A stretch of DNA of 64,000 nt, taken from positions 23,835,497 to 23,899,496 of the forward strand of contig CM055188.1 of the NCBI GenBank assembly GCA_029224185.1, in the 5' to 3' direction. Below are positions 12,796-25,600 of the stretch, in pieces. The first letter of the stretch is position 1. Each line of letters starts with the position of its first letter. Under the pieces are notes generated by a model. It made no database searches and had not been told where the DNA came from. It worked only from the letters and a program-made list of their open reading frames with translations. The stretch comes from Karalla daura (taxonomy: Eukaryota; Chordata; Actinopteri; Chaetodontiformes; Leiognathidae). The translations under genes were made by a program, and so were the position numbers.

Positions 12796-14214
12796 GAGGT
12801 GGGACTCTGTATCACAGCCGCAGCCCCGGGGCAAACCCACTGTTATAAATACAGCATTCTAATGGTGACTTTATGATGTTGCCTGTGTGAGACTATGGCC
12901 CCCAGGGGACCACTTCCCCACAGCCCTTCTCCTCCCTCATCTCCCTTCCCATTCTCCCTTTTTCTCTTCTCCCCTACTATATTTCCTGTTTCCCCCGCAC
13001 TCAGAATTTACGGCCTGACTGAGTAAGACGGGAGCTGTAAATCCCCCCCCCCCTTTCTGAATTATTTATCTGCAGGCCTCGTGACACAAGCAGCAGATGA
13101 GGACCCTGGTTAAGGAGATAAAAGGTGGAGAAAGTGGGGCCTAATTGACCATGATGGCGGAGTAATGGAGAAATATTCAGAGTGTGTTTGGGTGTGGAGA
13201 TTTTACTATGTGCCAAAGTGTTATGTGCAGACAAAAGTGGTGTTTTAGTAAATAAAGGCAGACTTATGATTGCATTATTGTGCACCGGCATTTTTGTGTG
13301 CTGCACAACAAGATTAGCGCATGAATATCGTCAGAGTTTGAGGCTTAAGACATCCTGAGCTATGTGTGAGTAAGCAACAATGTCAATGAGTCATTTGTTT
13401 CATTTTGCATCTCCAAACAGACCACAGACCTGAAATCAACGGGAAAGAAAACTCTTTAATTAAATCATCCAAGCTTTCAGCGACACTCTCTTCTCACTGT
13501 GTAACATCTCTATCTTGCCTTTGTTTTCCCTCTCCTGATGCAACCACTTCCTATATATTGCACTGTTCAAATGATGAATGGTGATAAGAGCGAGCCATTA
13601 ATACACTGCACTGCAAAAGTCAAAGGGGACGGGACAGAAAAGTGTATGTGATGTTCTCCTCTCCCCCCCTTTGCTCCCACACTTCTAATAGCTCTGCAGC
13701 TTCTATCAGGGCGACCTGATTTCTCACCCTACCATACACTGTATTAAGCAATGACATGGCTTGATCGTGTTGACCCCGGGATGTCAACCATCTCATTCTG
13801 ATGACCTCCAAGTTTCCTTCCACCAAATGCTTCTGGCTCGAGGCCAGGGCCCTCTATAGAGTTAGGGTGTCTGACAGGGGAAGCGAGGGACAGAGGGGGC
13901 TGCAGGGAGGGAGACGTAAGGAGGAGGATATCTGCAACACTAATAGATCGTTATCTCTCCCCCTCACCATTGGCCTGGAAGAACACCGGGTGCAGCATGT
14001 CTACCGAGATAAATAAAAGAAAGCCTCCAGATCGATCCTCCCCACCCCTCTGGTTTTCAAGAGGCCTTGCTGTGACCTTTCCACAAGATAAGGTGGTCAC
14101 GAAGGTCAACCCCCTCCCTGCCCATCTCTCTAAGGCAAACGAAGGGTGGGTGGTGGAGAATCAGGATGGGTAAATTTGTTCTCTAAAGCTCTCCACCCAC
14201 CGCCCCTCCTCCAG
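12794..14214. other. Non-coding stretch, possible regulatory block at 13.0-13.2 kb
   Basis: CT-rich sequence at 12900-13000 is followed by a complex block (about 13000-13180) containing GAATTATTTATCTGCAGG and GGGGCCTAATTGACCATGATGG, which could be a conserved element. A run of ten C residues lies near 13043. From 13.6 to 14.2 kb the sequence is GC-rich and purine-rich, with no gene I can support. Confidence 0.35.
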
Positions 14215-14339
14215 AGGGGTCCCAGAGAAGATTGACAGAATCACAACAGCAGACTGACGAGATGATGACTGTCAGCTTGACCTTTTCTGAAATGCATCAG
14301 GGGGTCAAAGGATGGCACGTTCCTCCGCTCGATGCAGAG
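14215..14339 (+). other. Exon-like segment, 125 bp
   Basis: A pyrimidine-rich tract (CTCTCCACCCACCGCCCCTCCTCCAG) ends at 14214, and a strong donor CAGAG/GTAAGC begins at 14340. Of the three frames two contain stops; the third starts after two bases and gives 41 codons without a stop, ending exactly on a codon boundary. The predicted segment includes MMTVSLTFSEMHQGVKGWH, which I do not recognise. The open frame continues past the donor to 14582, so openness alone is weak evidence; by chance a 41-codon frame stays open fairly often. No flanking exon of matching phase was found. Confidence 0.2.
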
Positions 14340-14582
14340 GTAAGCGGTGCCACATCCCAGGCGTCACTGTCTTATTTGTGTCAAGTGACAGCAAGGGAGC
14401 AATCTAAAGAGCAGTGGTGCTGGGATCACGTCTCTGTTATTCCTCAGTTGAGAAAGGTTATAGCAACAATCTATAGGAATTTAGATTCACTGCCTGTCAT
14501 CAGCATCCCACATAACAAGCCTCTCCCTCTCCTGAGGAGGAATCCACATTCGCTCTCAGACGAAAGACAATGTGCTGTTTAG

Positions 14583-17338
14583 GCCTCTTTGTTTAATGTG
14601 TGCCATTACCTGGTAGAATGTACATTTCAGCTGACAGCTGTTCTCTTGACGGTTGTTTATTGTGTCAGGACAAACACAGGAAGATCATTGGATGCCTGAA
14701 CAAAGAATCATCAAAAGGCACTTTTCTGATGTCTTTTTCATTCTGCCGCTGCAGAAAACATAAGCTTAATTTACATTAGCTTCACTGGAGAATTTGGCTC
14801 CTACGGCGTGTCCTAATTAATGTGCTGTTGCATTCCCCTTGCTTTCACTTTGCGAAAGTCAATAACCTGAATTCAAGTGGCTTTCTGAAACCAAAAAGCG
14901 TGTTGGTGTTAACATTTTTTTTTTAACAGTAACCTTATTATACTTTCACCTAATACAGAGAAGGCATCAATTTATTTTTCTTTTCATCCAACTCAGTGCT
15001 GTCAGGTTTGATTGAATAGCACCGTGTTCTGTGTGCTGTAGCTCATAACCTTGACACAAGTAAATAAAGACATAAGCAAGAGTCCAGATTAGGTCTTATC
15101 TTGAGGAAAGGTGCTGCGTGGTGTCAGGTGCAGGGGCGAGGGGATGAAGATAATAACCCTTTTTTTAGATGGGAGAGGACACCTTTAATTCCCTCTGTGC
15201 CTCTGTGAAGAGAGAGTATCCCTCAATGTCTTATCTCCGCATCACCTCTCTTTTCTCGCTGAGCGAAGACCCAGGACAAATCTTAGAGATAGTGCATCAG
15301 CAACTGCAGATTACAGGCTAGCACATCATATCCAATCAGGTGACTGTAGTCAGAGCTACTGGCGAATTCAGGGACAAAAAAGTTTCAGAGTGAAATGATA
15401 GCACAACTGACTTGTATTTCTTATTTTCATGCATAATGTAGCGTGCATAATGTATGGTATGCTCCTGCATCCCCAGCCACAACTATGCCCAGGTTGCCCA
15501 TGACTAGAGCCACACACTTAGTCTAATTGAAGAAGGCAATGTGCAGAAATCAAGACGGATTGGTGCTGCAAACGGGGGCCACCTCCCTGGAGCCTCAGTC
15601 TATTAACACTGTCACTCTGCTCATCAGCCCAGCACCTGCCCGCTCCCCCTCCTGGCTGACTTTAATCATGCTCCCTAATAAAAGCCATTAAATCACACAA
15701 CTACTGTAACCCGTGTAGCATCGCACCTGCTGTTAAAATGGTGAATGCCACATAGGCAACTTCAACAGATGAGAGAAAAACAATTACTCTAAACCCGTAT
15801 GGTAAACTTGACATACTTCCTGACTCTGGACCAATGGGATCACTCAGGCAATATGATGAACCTCATCCACGGGGGGGATATTATTTGGCTACCTCCCTAC
15901 CTGTCTTAGAGGGACAGATAGCCCATGTGGATGTTTAGAATGATTACATGCAATAAAGATGAATTGCTCCTCCTCTGTGTTTATGACTTGGCGTCGGTGT
16001 GTTGTCAGAGGCAATATAGCAGAGATGGTAAACAGAGACAGGTGCATTTGTTTACTGCTAATGGGAGCTAGTAAAGCAACAATGCTAATGTCCTCTTCAG
16101 CAGCAGACTCTGGGCATCTGCTTGGTGGAAAGTCATTATTGTCAATACATGTTAGTGATCAAAGCAAGCAGTTAAACCAAATAATATGAATTTCTAAGGA
16201 AAAGTTAAGTTGCATTAGCCCAGCAATCAGACTGGAGTGATGAAAAAGGTTATGTCTTTTAAAACTTGTCAATCAAATTATTTAAATAGCTCCACCAGTC
16301 AAAATCAAGTCCTTAATCTCCCTCACAGGTACATATGGTGTTCTTATACATGTCATTAGTGATATAAGCAATCACAGCTGTTTGATTGCAAAGTTGCATT
16401 AAAAGAAAAGTTGAGCCAATGCATATTATTTAAAGATTCCAAATCAAGGTTCAAGGGAGTCATTCTCCAAAGCACTGTTTTGATCCATTTGTCTCTGTGA
16501 CAATGAATAAGAGCAAACCTTCTGTTGTTTTATCTATCTACTACTAACAAATCAGCTGCACGCTTGATAATAGCCTGCAAAGTTATTCATGTCAAGTGTC
16601 ATCAGGAAATTTTGTATAGCTTTGAGATGCTGAAGAATAGTCATGGTTACAAGACGTAATCAGCTCTGGTTAGTTTTATTTTTATTTGTTTGTTTTATTT
16701 GGTTGTTTGTAGGTTTCTAATCAATGCCAGGACAACATAAAAAAACAGGGGGATTTTATGTGCTGTTCATTGTAAACATCTGTCACAGTTTACCCATCAC
16801 TGACCTCCTTGTTTGTCACACCAACGTGGTTGTGGGTTGTATAAACAGTCTTTTTCTTTGCACTTCTTCCTGGCATTAGTACCCAGATTTGTGATGAGCT
16901 CATTACGATTGACATCCACCAAAACTCTCCAAACCTTATCCGTTACCTTTTGTTGTCCCCATATCTTTTAGCATTTACTTTGGCGGCCACATCGTCATCA
17001 CCATTGCAAAAATGCCCACACAATGAAAATCGGACCCAAGGGGGGAAAGGGACAAAGACAGATTGACATTTTGACTATTTCTGCTGCATCAGCAATTTAT
17101 AGCTTGCACCACTAGCTGGAACTCTCAGGGCATTTTACAAAGGGTCATGCAAGGATCCTCCACCCCCTTCCTATATGATGGATCATAAGATCGCCGAGTT
17201 CCTGAGCCCCCCTAGTTTGAATCTCAGGCTGGATCCAAGTATAACTGAGGCCTGAGGCTACAGTTGTAGATCCAAGGAAGCCAGAGAGAGGATATTTGAT
17301 GGTAGGGAAGGACACAATACCAGTGGAAAAAAAAAAAA
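14583..17338. other. Non-coding stretch with CNE-like islands
   Basis: No gene is seen. Islands at about 14740-14890 (TTAATTTACATTAG, TCCTAATTAATGTG, TTTGCGAAAGTCAATAACC) and 15560-15740 (CTGACTTTAATCATGCTCCC, AAGCCATTAAATCAC) are compact and homeodomain-site-rich. GCATAATGTA is repeated twice at about 15431-15452. At 16.2-16.5 kb there are several TCAAAT/AATCAA words. Everything else is unremarkable. Confidence 0.35.

Positions 17339-17377
<39 letters not shown>
17339..17377. repeat. (AT)n microsatellite
   Basis: An A run (17328-17337) leads into about 38 bases of AT dinucleotides, then ACATAC/ATAGAT imperfect copies to about 17408. Minus-strand frames through it read Tyr/Ile repeats and are artefacts. 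Confidence 0.95.
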
Positions 17378-17381
<4 letters not shown>

Positions 17382-17408
17382 CACACATACATATAGATAT
17401 ACATATAC

Positions 17409-20400
17409 AGGCTATGAGGATGAGATTATAAATGATGGTTGTTTTTGTCTTGTATAAGAGAGGATATGTGTCAACACCTTTCCATGAAGACATTTCACCT
17501 TGCAGCAACTTTAGTGATGGCAAAAGTTTACAGTTATTTGTGCATTGTCAGGCGAATGAGCTGTCAGTGACTGAGGTCGACAGCAAACCAAATGCCCGAA
17601 CATAGGTCTGTGTTGCTTTGATGGATGTAGGAAAGAATACAATGAAGTGATGGTGGAGAGAAACACCCCACACTCTCAGCTGCCTTGTAGCGGGAAATGC
17701 TCTCGAAGGCAGCAAAGTCACAATGTGACGTCAGAACCAAGTCTCAGGAAAAGGAAAGCAGGAGACAGTGAAGTGCCACAGTTGCCGCACAGGGATGAAG
17801 AAGGAAAATGAGGAGGAGGAGGAGGGATTGTAGAGAAGGCAGCACAAGAGAAAAAGAAGGGAGGGAAGAAATCAATATTTCCGCGACGTGGCCACTCAAG
17901 CCACTGCCAATGACAGCAAACATCATGAAAAGATATGGGAGCAGGGAAGGGGGAAGAAATGAAAAAGATAAGAAGAGAACAGTAAAGTAAATGACATCTG
18001 AAGCTATTTCCTCCAGGGCACTGCCTAGTGTCGAGCCTGGAGGACTCTGCGGAGTTATGGGCAGAGTTAAATTTCTATTAGCTCCAAGAGGAAATTTAAG
18101 TTCTCTGTCTCTGGAGGAAGACTGGAGCGGAGACGCAAAGTACCCCCATTGTCATGTGACAGATGACAACAGCACAACCTTAAAACGAGTCACGAGGTTC
18201 ACCACTAAATAGTTACTGTCAGTGAAAACGGCTCAAAGTGGGTGGGAGACATTTAAGAGCTTGATGTCTTAATGTAAGGCGATTGACTTCCAGAGTGGTA
18301 AAGAAAGCAATTTGTGCACGTAGGTCAACATAGATATCATCTGTTGATGGGAGATTTTATACCCAGGAGCTACTGATACCTTACAGTGATAATAAGGTTA
18401 TAATAATGCCATCACTTGCTCTGTGGCTTTGAGAGTTCATAGTTGCACAGTGCACAATTAGACAATTCTCTCAAAGTCTTCTCTGATTGACAGAAAAGAC
18501 TTTTCTGCAAAGACAAAAAAAACAGCCACAGGTCAAAATAATTTCTCGGCCCATCTCAGGATCAAAGGAATTGCTGTGTGCATTCTTCCAAATAGTCCAG
18601 TGTGCTGAAATTCGATAAAGGACATTTTCTCATCGTGTGGGAGGAACATTTCACAAAGGATTTCTTTTTTTTTCCCTTTTTTTTAAGTTCATTGCCATCT
18701 GTACATCACTTTTCTTACAATAACTGGGTACACTATTTTGGGAGGATTCACTGTTGTTGATGGAGTAAACCGTATGCATCTTATCCCTCTTCTCCCCGCT
18801 GTCTTGCCCAAAGGCATTTCAGAAGGAGATAAAACGTCTTGACTTAAAAAAGAATCCGAAAACGAACCTTGTAGATGTTGCATGACTAAGAATGTTTGAA
18901 GCCTGAGAATAACCATGTATAACTGACTTTGTTAAAAGATGATTAGAATATGAATGCTTTGCTCTTAATTTATGTGAATTTTATTTTGAAAGCACATACA
19001 TTATGGATGTATATGTGGCTATTTCTGCATGCGGTCTAGGCACTTTCAAGCCCATGTGTACGAAGAAGTGTTGTGTATGTCAATATCAGTATGCAGGCTA
19101 TATTTCAGTGGATTTCTATATGCATGTATGTGTAGGTGTGTATGTATTTTTGTGCATATATTGTAAATGTCTGCATTTGTGTCATTTTCTTTACATGGTA
19201 AACCTGTTGATGCAGTTTTACTTTCTGCTACAATGGTTTCAGAATTACTTTTCCTTTGGTTGTTTTGTGTACTTAATTGGTACTTTAGCCCATGTGGTAC
19301 CATTATTTTGACAGCACTGTGTTCCCCAGAGCCCAAAGAAACACAAACTCGGTGGATTTGTGTAACTGTATCTGCATGCTACCACACCACTTGGTTGACC
19401 CTTTTGTTTCTGTTCTGTTATTTGTCCTTATTTACAAATATATTACGGATTTGCATTTGTTGCATTTGAAGTTCAGAAGACCCTTTTTTCAATACCTAAA
19501 AAAAAGTGTCAGCCAGACATGTTGTTATTTGCTTTAATTTCCTGAAGATTGTCTGGAAACATTGTCATCGTCAACTGGAGGGAGGTTTCAGAAATCAGCC
19601 ACACAGAGTGGCGCATGAGACTTTAGTTGGTCCAAGCTGTAAGGACATGGTTTCCAGTTTTATTTTCCTTTTTTTTCTTTTTTCTATGGAACAGGGTCCC
19701 AATCTTTAAATAAATGCATTTGGATTCATTTGAGTTTTCCAAGAATCACGTTTATGCAGTTTCATTCCTTTTCTTTTGTTCCTGTTTAGCAAGAACAAAC
19801 ATAAAGTGATAATATTCACAGAGTGAATATTACATTAAAAATGTATTTGTTATATAAAACAACTGAACAACTAAACTAAAACAACTTTCGATATGGTGTA
19901 ATTCAAATCCTATTGTTTTTGTTGTTTTCAATAAATCACATGGAAACAGACTTGTGTTTTCACTTAGACAAGACAACAGCTTTGTTTGTCACTAAGGTGA
20001 AGAGAAGTATCAATCAAATAGAAATCAACTTTTCGATCGCACGCTTAAACTACTGCACTTGCAATGACCACCTGCCTGGCACAGAGCCTCCCAATTCCCT
20101 GCTAAATAAAGCTAATGTCTCTCCACAAACAGTCGGCTGCAAGCACACACATGGTCCTATTGTTTCTTCTGCTGTTTTCCCAGTGCATTTTATGTAATAG
20201 AGGGGGGCCTGACTTTGATGGAGCAGGTGATTTTAGGCTGCGCCGTTAGCAGCGGAGAGATAGAATATCTTCCTAAGGCCTACGGATAGCACTTTTTATG
20301 AGCTGCTCATTGCCGGAACTACATCAACCTGTCCAAGGCCACCACAGCACCGGGGTCTTTAACACCCTTCCCCATTACCCACCTCTATCATTCCCTCTAT

Positions 20401-20646
20401 CATACAGAACCGTGTTTTTTTTTTTTCCTTCTCCTTTGAGTGTGTGTTTGTGTATTTCAATATGTGGGAAAAGACATTTTCTTAACTGGACAAATTCGAT
20501 AGATTGGAATGTACTGCGTGTAATTGTTTTCTGTTTTCTGTTAAGAGAAATGACCGTGACAAATTACCTTTATAAGAGAAATGCATCAGGCCTTACAGCA
20601 ACTTACATGCATAATATGAACAATTACAAGTGCATTCAAAACATGT
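17409..20646. other. Non-coding stretch, nothing gene-like
   Basis: This includes a purine-rich (GGA)-like patch at 17805-17865, T runs near 18663-18684 and 20416-20428, and a 10-bp inverted repeat at 19810-19832. The frame at 20298-20702 (134 codons) ends in a CA repeat and has no recognisable domain. Confidence 0.5.
19810..19832. repeat. 10-bp inverted repeat, 3-nt loop
   Basis: TAATATTCAC and GTGAATATTA are exact reverse complements separated by AGA. This is a small AT-rich palindrome with no adjacent gene. Confidence 0.7.
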
Positions 20647-20673
20647 GCACACACACACACACACACACACACA
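20647..20673. repeat. (CA)n microsatellite
   Basis: About 27 bases of uninterrupted CA dinucleotides. Confidence 0.9.
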
Positions 20674-20767
20674 ACATATATGGGGACACAATACCTGCTT
20701 AAAAAGTCAAAGGTGCTCCGGTCTGCTTGTGCAGCTTCACACTCCCACATTCACATTCTGACCAACA

Positions 20768-20791
20768 CGCACACACACACACACACACACA
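20768..20791. repeat. (CA)n microsatellite
   Basis: About 24 bases of CA, 95 bases downstream of a similar tract. The two may share one ancestral CA-rich zone. Confidence 0.9.
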
Positions 20792-23060
20792 GTTGGACAC
20801 ACATATGGCAAGTCACCCTTTTACTGGAGATCAGTAGTCAGTTTTGGCATTTAACATTACCATCGCTCTCCCTGCTTCATAAAACCCTTCCTTAACCTCA
20901 CAACCACCCACTTACCATCGTCACAGTGCTAAACCCGCTGACCCCAGATCACTACATCAGTAATATTTCACCCTTAGATCAACACATCCACGATAAGACG
21001 GGGGCGGAGGACGAGAGATAGAAGAAAAGATGTGGAGGATGGGATGCTATATCAACAGCAAAAGCCAAATTATTGCCAATCAGATTTTATTCACAGCTCA
21101 ACTGCTAGACAAATTGCGGCTCATGCCGTTTGCCATGGGTCAGGGCACTGCGTAATTTCATTTTAATAAGTCATTTTCCAGGGTGGGAAGTACACATGCT
21201 TGAGCACACGCACACTCACGCATACACACTCACACATGGCCTCACACTCAGACGTATCACCGCCCTCTCATACAAACAAGACTGTGTGACCATGTCTTGG
21301 GGGTTGATATTTTATGGAGTGTAAGAATTGGATACACCAGCCGTGATCTTGAGAGTGACTTAAGCCTAAGAGAAGGGCAATACATAAGAAATGGAAATGT
21401 GACTGAAAAGGTTACATAGCATTCACTCTTGTTTTTTTTTATTGTACTTGTGTTTTGCTTTAAACGCTTTTTTTTTTGCTTTGTAAAGACATGGAGTCGA
21501 TTAAACAATATTTCACCTTTTTTTTTCATTTCCAAAGTTAAATTCTGTAAGGTGTGTGTGAGTACCTTGGGTTATACAAAACATATCTCAATACAATTTA
21601 CCATATTTTGAATACAAGCAAATTTTTAAAGTAATTGACTTTTACTAAAATTATCATTCTCACTAAATTTCCTCATTAACGAAACTGAAAACCAAATGAG
21701 CATCATACTGTGAAGCTGCAGGTACTATGACTGCATAAATACCAAATTAGGGTCGGTTCATGAAACTTGCCAGGATTTAGTCTTGGGGCATTAGATTTTT
21801 TTAGAGATTACTTTGCACCCATCTGCTCCATTACAATTCTCCACAAGGTGTGAGTTGAGGCAAATTGATTGGATTAATATATATCTGGGCAAATAAACAA
21901 CTTGTGCCTTGGGGGGCTTTTGGTGCAGCATTTCTTTAGAACTCCTCAGGAATCAAAGGCTTTAATATCAACAGCTGCCATGTGGAATAACATCATGCAC
22001 TCATGAAAATGCAAGTCCCATATATTTCAACATCAAGAAGAGACCTGCGAGAGTTACCGTGTCAGCGTTGAGATGTACAGTCAAATCAAATTCCCGGTGC
22101 TACCAAAAAAAAAAAAAAAAAAAAATTCACTTCTAAATAGACCATAAAGTCTTGATAAAAATGTGCACTGGATTCAAAGGCTGTTGCGCTGGCTGCCTGT
22201 CATGTTCATAACTGGGTCTTTGAAGTCGGCTGTCAGTGGTCGATGCTGAACCATCTTCAGAGGTGCGTCTTTCCCTCCTGTTCTTTCAAGTTCCCCTCCA
22301 GCGGCCAGTTTGTGGGGTGATGTTCATTCTGAATGTGCAGTTGCTGCTCTGGAGATAGGGCTGGTCAATCCTCCTGTCAGAAATATCATCCTGCGAGCAA
22401 GACATGTTTGCGTTGAGTCTAGCCATCCTCAAAGAGAATGGAAGTCTGGAGGCGTATTCAGTGGGGTGCAAAACACAGGGCTTCCAGACATGGAATTTTA
22501 ATGTACTGTATTTCTGTTACTTCTTTCCATATTATGGGAGACTTTGGAAAAAAAAAAAAGAAAAAAAATCGGAAAATTGAATTATTGTGTGCTTGCTGGG
22601 GAAAGCAGTGTACCATCAGATCTGCAGCACACAGTCAAATTTAAATATTAACGCTCCTCCATTTTCCGAATCCAATTCCCATTTGCACCCTATTCTCAGC
22701 CTTATGTGCGACTATAAGCTAAACGGGCCATTTGATCTTCCAGAGAGAGAGAGAAATACTAGGTCAGCACAGTCAAGCATGACGTCCAGCACAAATACCA
22801 CCAAGCCAGGAAGATACAGTCCAGGGTGAGGAAGTGGAGATAGCAGCGTAACTAAAGATACAGCGTGCAAGTAAAGAGCAATAGCCCTCAACAGATAGAG
22901 AGCCCTAGGGCGAGAAGATAGGCCCATAGCAGTCGAAACATTTGTGACAAAATGGCTGACATTATCTTTTAATTAGATTCAGACTGTTTACTGGCTTGTT
23001 TGTACTCTCATTTATACATTACCTGATATAGCTTTTCTTTATCTCGTGTCGGGGTTGTAG
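20792..23060. other. Non-coding stretch with homopolymer runs
   Basis: No gene is seen. It contains CA-rich words at 21200-21245, T runs at 21431-21440 and 21469-21477, and a 21-base A run at 22105-22125. Another A-rich run lies at 22549-22569. The A runs are not preceded by a recognisable retroelement body, so I do not call them retroposon tails. Confidence 0.5.
22105..22125. repeat. Poly(A) run, 21 bases
   Basis: An uninterrupted A homopolymer. A retroposon tail was considered, but no element body is recognisable upstream. Confidence 0.9.
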
Positions 23061-23065
23061 AAGTA

Positions 23066-23115
23066 GATGATGATGGTGGTGGTGGAGGTGGTGGTGGTGG
23101 TGGTGGCGGTGGTTG
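23066..23115. repeat. (GGT)n trinucleotide repeat
   Basis: GAT units pass into GGT units with GGA and GGC variants. The minus-strand frame across it reads a proline run (23008-23229), but nothing around it looks coding. Confidence 0.9.
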
Positions 23116-25003
23116 TGATGTAGAGACGCAAAAGAGGCAATGCTGCATTTTACAGCTTCGCTGAACTTTTTCCAATAACTCTTTCCTGTTTTGCATACCA
23201 GTTAAGTCACTGAATGAAAAGTTCTGCACAGCTCAAGACGTTTTTATTCTCTAAATGTTCCAACAGAGGAAATGTCAGAGACAGCAGAGGACTAATTGAT
23301 CTTTCTGAGCTGCAGCTTATGTGGGAGGTAGAACTTCACAAATTCACTCCTACAGTCTGTATAAAATATTCTATAATGTGATGTATGCACACATACATCA
23401 ATTTAATGGAAGATGCAAATTTCTTCATTAAAGACGGAGGCATGAGTTCCTCTTAAGACAGAGTCTATCCATAATTAGTTTGTTCCCCTCACTGGCCCTG
23501 AAGCATTTACTATAATAATGGGTGAGGCCAACAAGCTCACTTAGTCTCTGTCTCTGCGGCCTGTGTAACATTAAAAGCTGGACAGTTATACTTTTGGAGA
23601 AACTCTGTGGCACTTTAAATTGTGTATTTTATAACGTGCATTATTTTCAGTGACGGGAGTACTCTGAGCGAGTGAAATAATTTTCACCTTTTCTGTTTTT
23701 GTGACTTATTTCCTTGTTTTTTTTCTAAAATTGAAATCAAAGTCGCAGCCACTATCACCACAACACCTGTGTCTTAGCACTTATAGTATTATTCTAGATA
23801 AGAGAAAGTGAAGACTTGACAAAAGGGAAGAAAAAATACAACAAAGCTGCTTAGAAAAATCTTAAGTTCACAAACAAAATAACACCCATTTCCTATCCTG
23901 CCTAACAGAAATGTGATTTCTGTCTTAACTGTGTCTGATGTTTGTGACACTGAGCTTCAGGAGATTGGAAATGAGTAGGAGAGAAATTTTATTTTAGAGG
24001 CATTTACACGATAAAAACAGTCCTGAACAAATATGTGCCTTCTTCTTTTGTAAGACAAATATAAAGTTACTATCACAAGATTTACCATTTTTATTGTTTA
24101 AACTGAAGGACGAATCATCTATGCACAGAACCTCATTTATAGACCATGGGCTGAAGCTATCTAACTATTCTAACTTGGCAAGAGTATGTGAAAGAGTGAG
24201 CGCAGGTCTCTAAATTTACATTTACATTACACGTCATCTTGTTTCTGGGGACATTTTACTTAGTATTTTATCAATCTCTAATAATCAAACATTTAGCTTT
24301 TACCAGAGTTGGAGACGCTCCGTAGCTTTGGTATATTTGTTGTCAACTCCATCAAATATTTTCACTTTGGTAAATAATACATTGCCAGTCATATTACCTA
24401 GTCAGTTAATGACATTTTTACTGCAGAGCAACATCAGTGAGGTAAAATTACCCCCGAGGCATTTCAAAGTCCTAACATCATCTTAAATTTGTGCTTCAGT
24501 TGCAGAACTGCGCTCACTTTTTGGAATGAAAAAAAAGAAAGAAAGAAAGAAAAAACCCCGCAACCGAGACAGAAAATGCAAACAGATGGTTTTTCATTGT
24601 GGTTTTAAACAACAGGCTTCCTATTACAGGCTATCATTATGGGCTATTTGCACGTTTTTGAATCTCATTGAGCCTGCCACTGTTTACATCTGTTTCGCAG
24701 TCTTCTGCTTAGTAAGTCTGCCCACAAGCTGTTGTGTGATTGGGGTGAATGCTCATCTACAAAGACACAGTAGATCTCTGACTGACAACATATTTGTTTA
24801 TCTTTGCTGTTTCCTTCTTCCTGTTTTGTATTTGTCCCCAGATCTCCTCTTACTTACACGTATTCAATCACTTCCCAATGTTAAACTGGGCTCAGGTGTT
24901 GGCCGGACGCCATACCTAACATGTCCATCATTCCCCCATTCTGTGCTGACGCTACACTTCTATATATTCATTTAGTCTGTCCATTGCTGAAGTGCCATGG
25001 CCA
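23116..25003. other. Non-coding stretch, nothing gene-like
   Basis: Unique sequence with a (GAAA)n patch at about 24534-24552. A 149-codon plus-strand frame (24526-24975) starts in that patch with a Lys/Arg-rich end and has hydrophobic segments, but I recognise no family and its start codon lies in the repeat, so it is not called as a gene. Confidence 0.45.
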
Positions 25004-25047
25004 CGCTCATGCGTCTTCATATCTATCACGGTATGAAGATGCATGCG
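25004..25047 (+). ncRNA. Hairpin with 15 contiguous pairs (miRNA-like, weak)
   Basis: Bases 25008-25022 pair with 25031-25045, all 15 positions forming pairs (two of them G-U). Two further pairs follow beyond a 2-nt bulge (25006-25007), and the loop is CTATCACG. The stem is short for a microRNA precursor, which usually pairs over 22 or more bases plus a lower stem, so a microRNA is possible but not likely. The surrounding 25.0-25.6 kb is complex, non-repetitive sequence. No Pol III promoter or terminator is visible. Confidence 0.2.
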
Positions 25048-25079
25048 ATATTTGAAATAATGGTCGCGGGTTAATGAAA

Positions 25080-25600
25080 ATGACTCGGAGGACCCTGAGT
25101 GTGCAGGATAGAGGCTGAGTTTTTGATTGCATTTTATCACCACCACTTTAATAACTGTCAGATATGCTGAGACACAAGAACGTTCTCCGCTGCTTTTCGC
25201 TAACCCTTTTCAATCCCGGGGATGGGAGGTCACGATTTTCAATGCAAATGTTTGAGTGAGTCCTGAAAATTTTATTTTCCTCAATAAAATATATGTGCCT
25301 TGAATTACATACACGCTTTCGTTTGAGCACACAGCGAGCGCCCTTGTTGAGGTCAGTCTTTTCGCAGCTTATAGGCATGCATCGCAGAAGAATTTTTTTG
25401 CGCTTTTTTTTTGTCAATCTGGGATTCTTTAATACTATTAAATAATGCATTTTTCTGCGTGTGGTGAAGGGATAAAGTGGCTCTTAACGTGAGCTCCCAC
25501 CCAATTCGGGGCTCTCCCTGTCAGGGGCCAGGTGAGCTGCCTCTGAGCACGCCACCGTCGCTGTGGAGGTAACTTTCATGCTCCGCTGGGCAAACATTTT
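25080..25600. promoter_or_regulatory. Candidate conserved non-coding element
   Basis: A complex, slightly CpG-enriched block with CAATGCAAATG (octamer-like, near 25241-25251), ATTTTATT...AATAAAAT as an 8-bp inverted repeat near 25269-25290, and GCATGCATCGCAG near 25374-25386. It is free of simple repeats apart from a T run at 25403-25412. Regulatory role inferred from composition only. Confidence 0.22.

Noticed and set aside
12522..12876. Overlapping frames on both strands encoding His/Thr or Cys/Val repeats
   Set aside because: They are translations of the (GT)n tract in several frames; the same holds at 52.9-53.1, 59.4 and 60.4-60.7 kb.
22105..22125. Poly(A) run as a retroposon tail
   Set aside because: No retroposon body or target-site duplication could be recognised upstream.
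24526..24975. 149-codon frame with Lys-rich start and hydrophobic segments
   Set aside because: It starts inside a GAAA repeat, shows no known domain and has no promoter, splice or poly(A) context.
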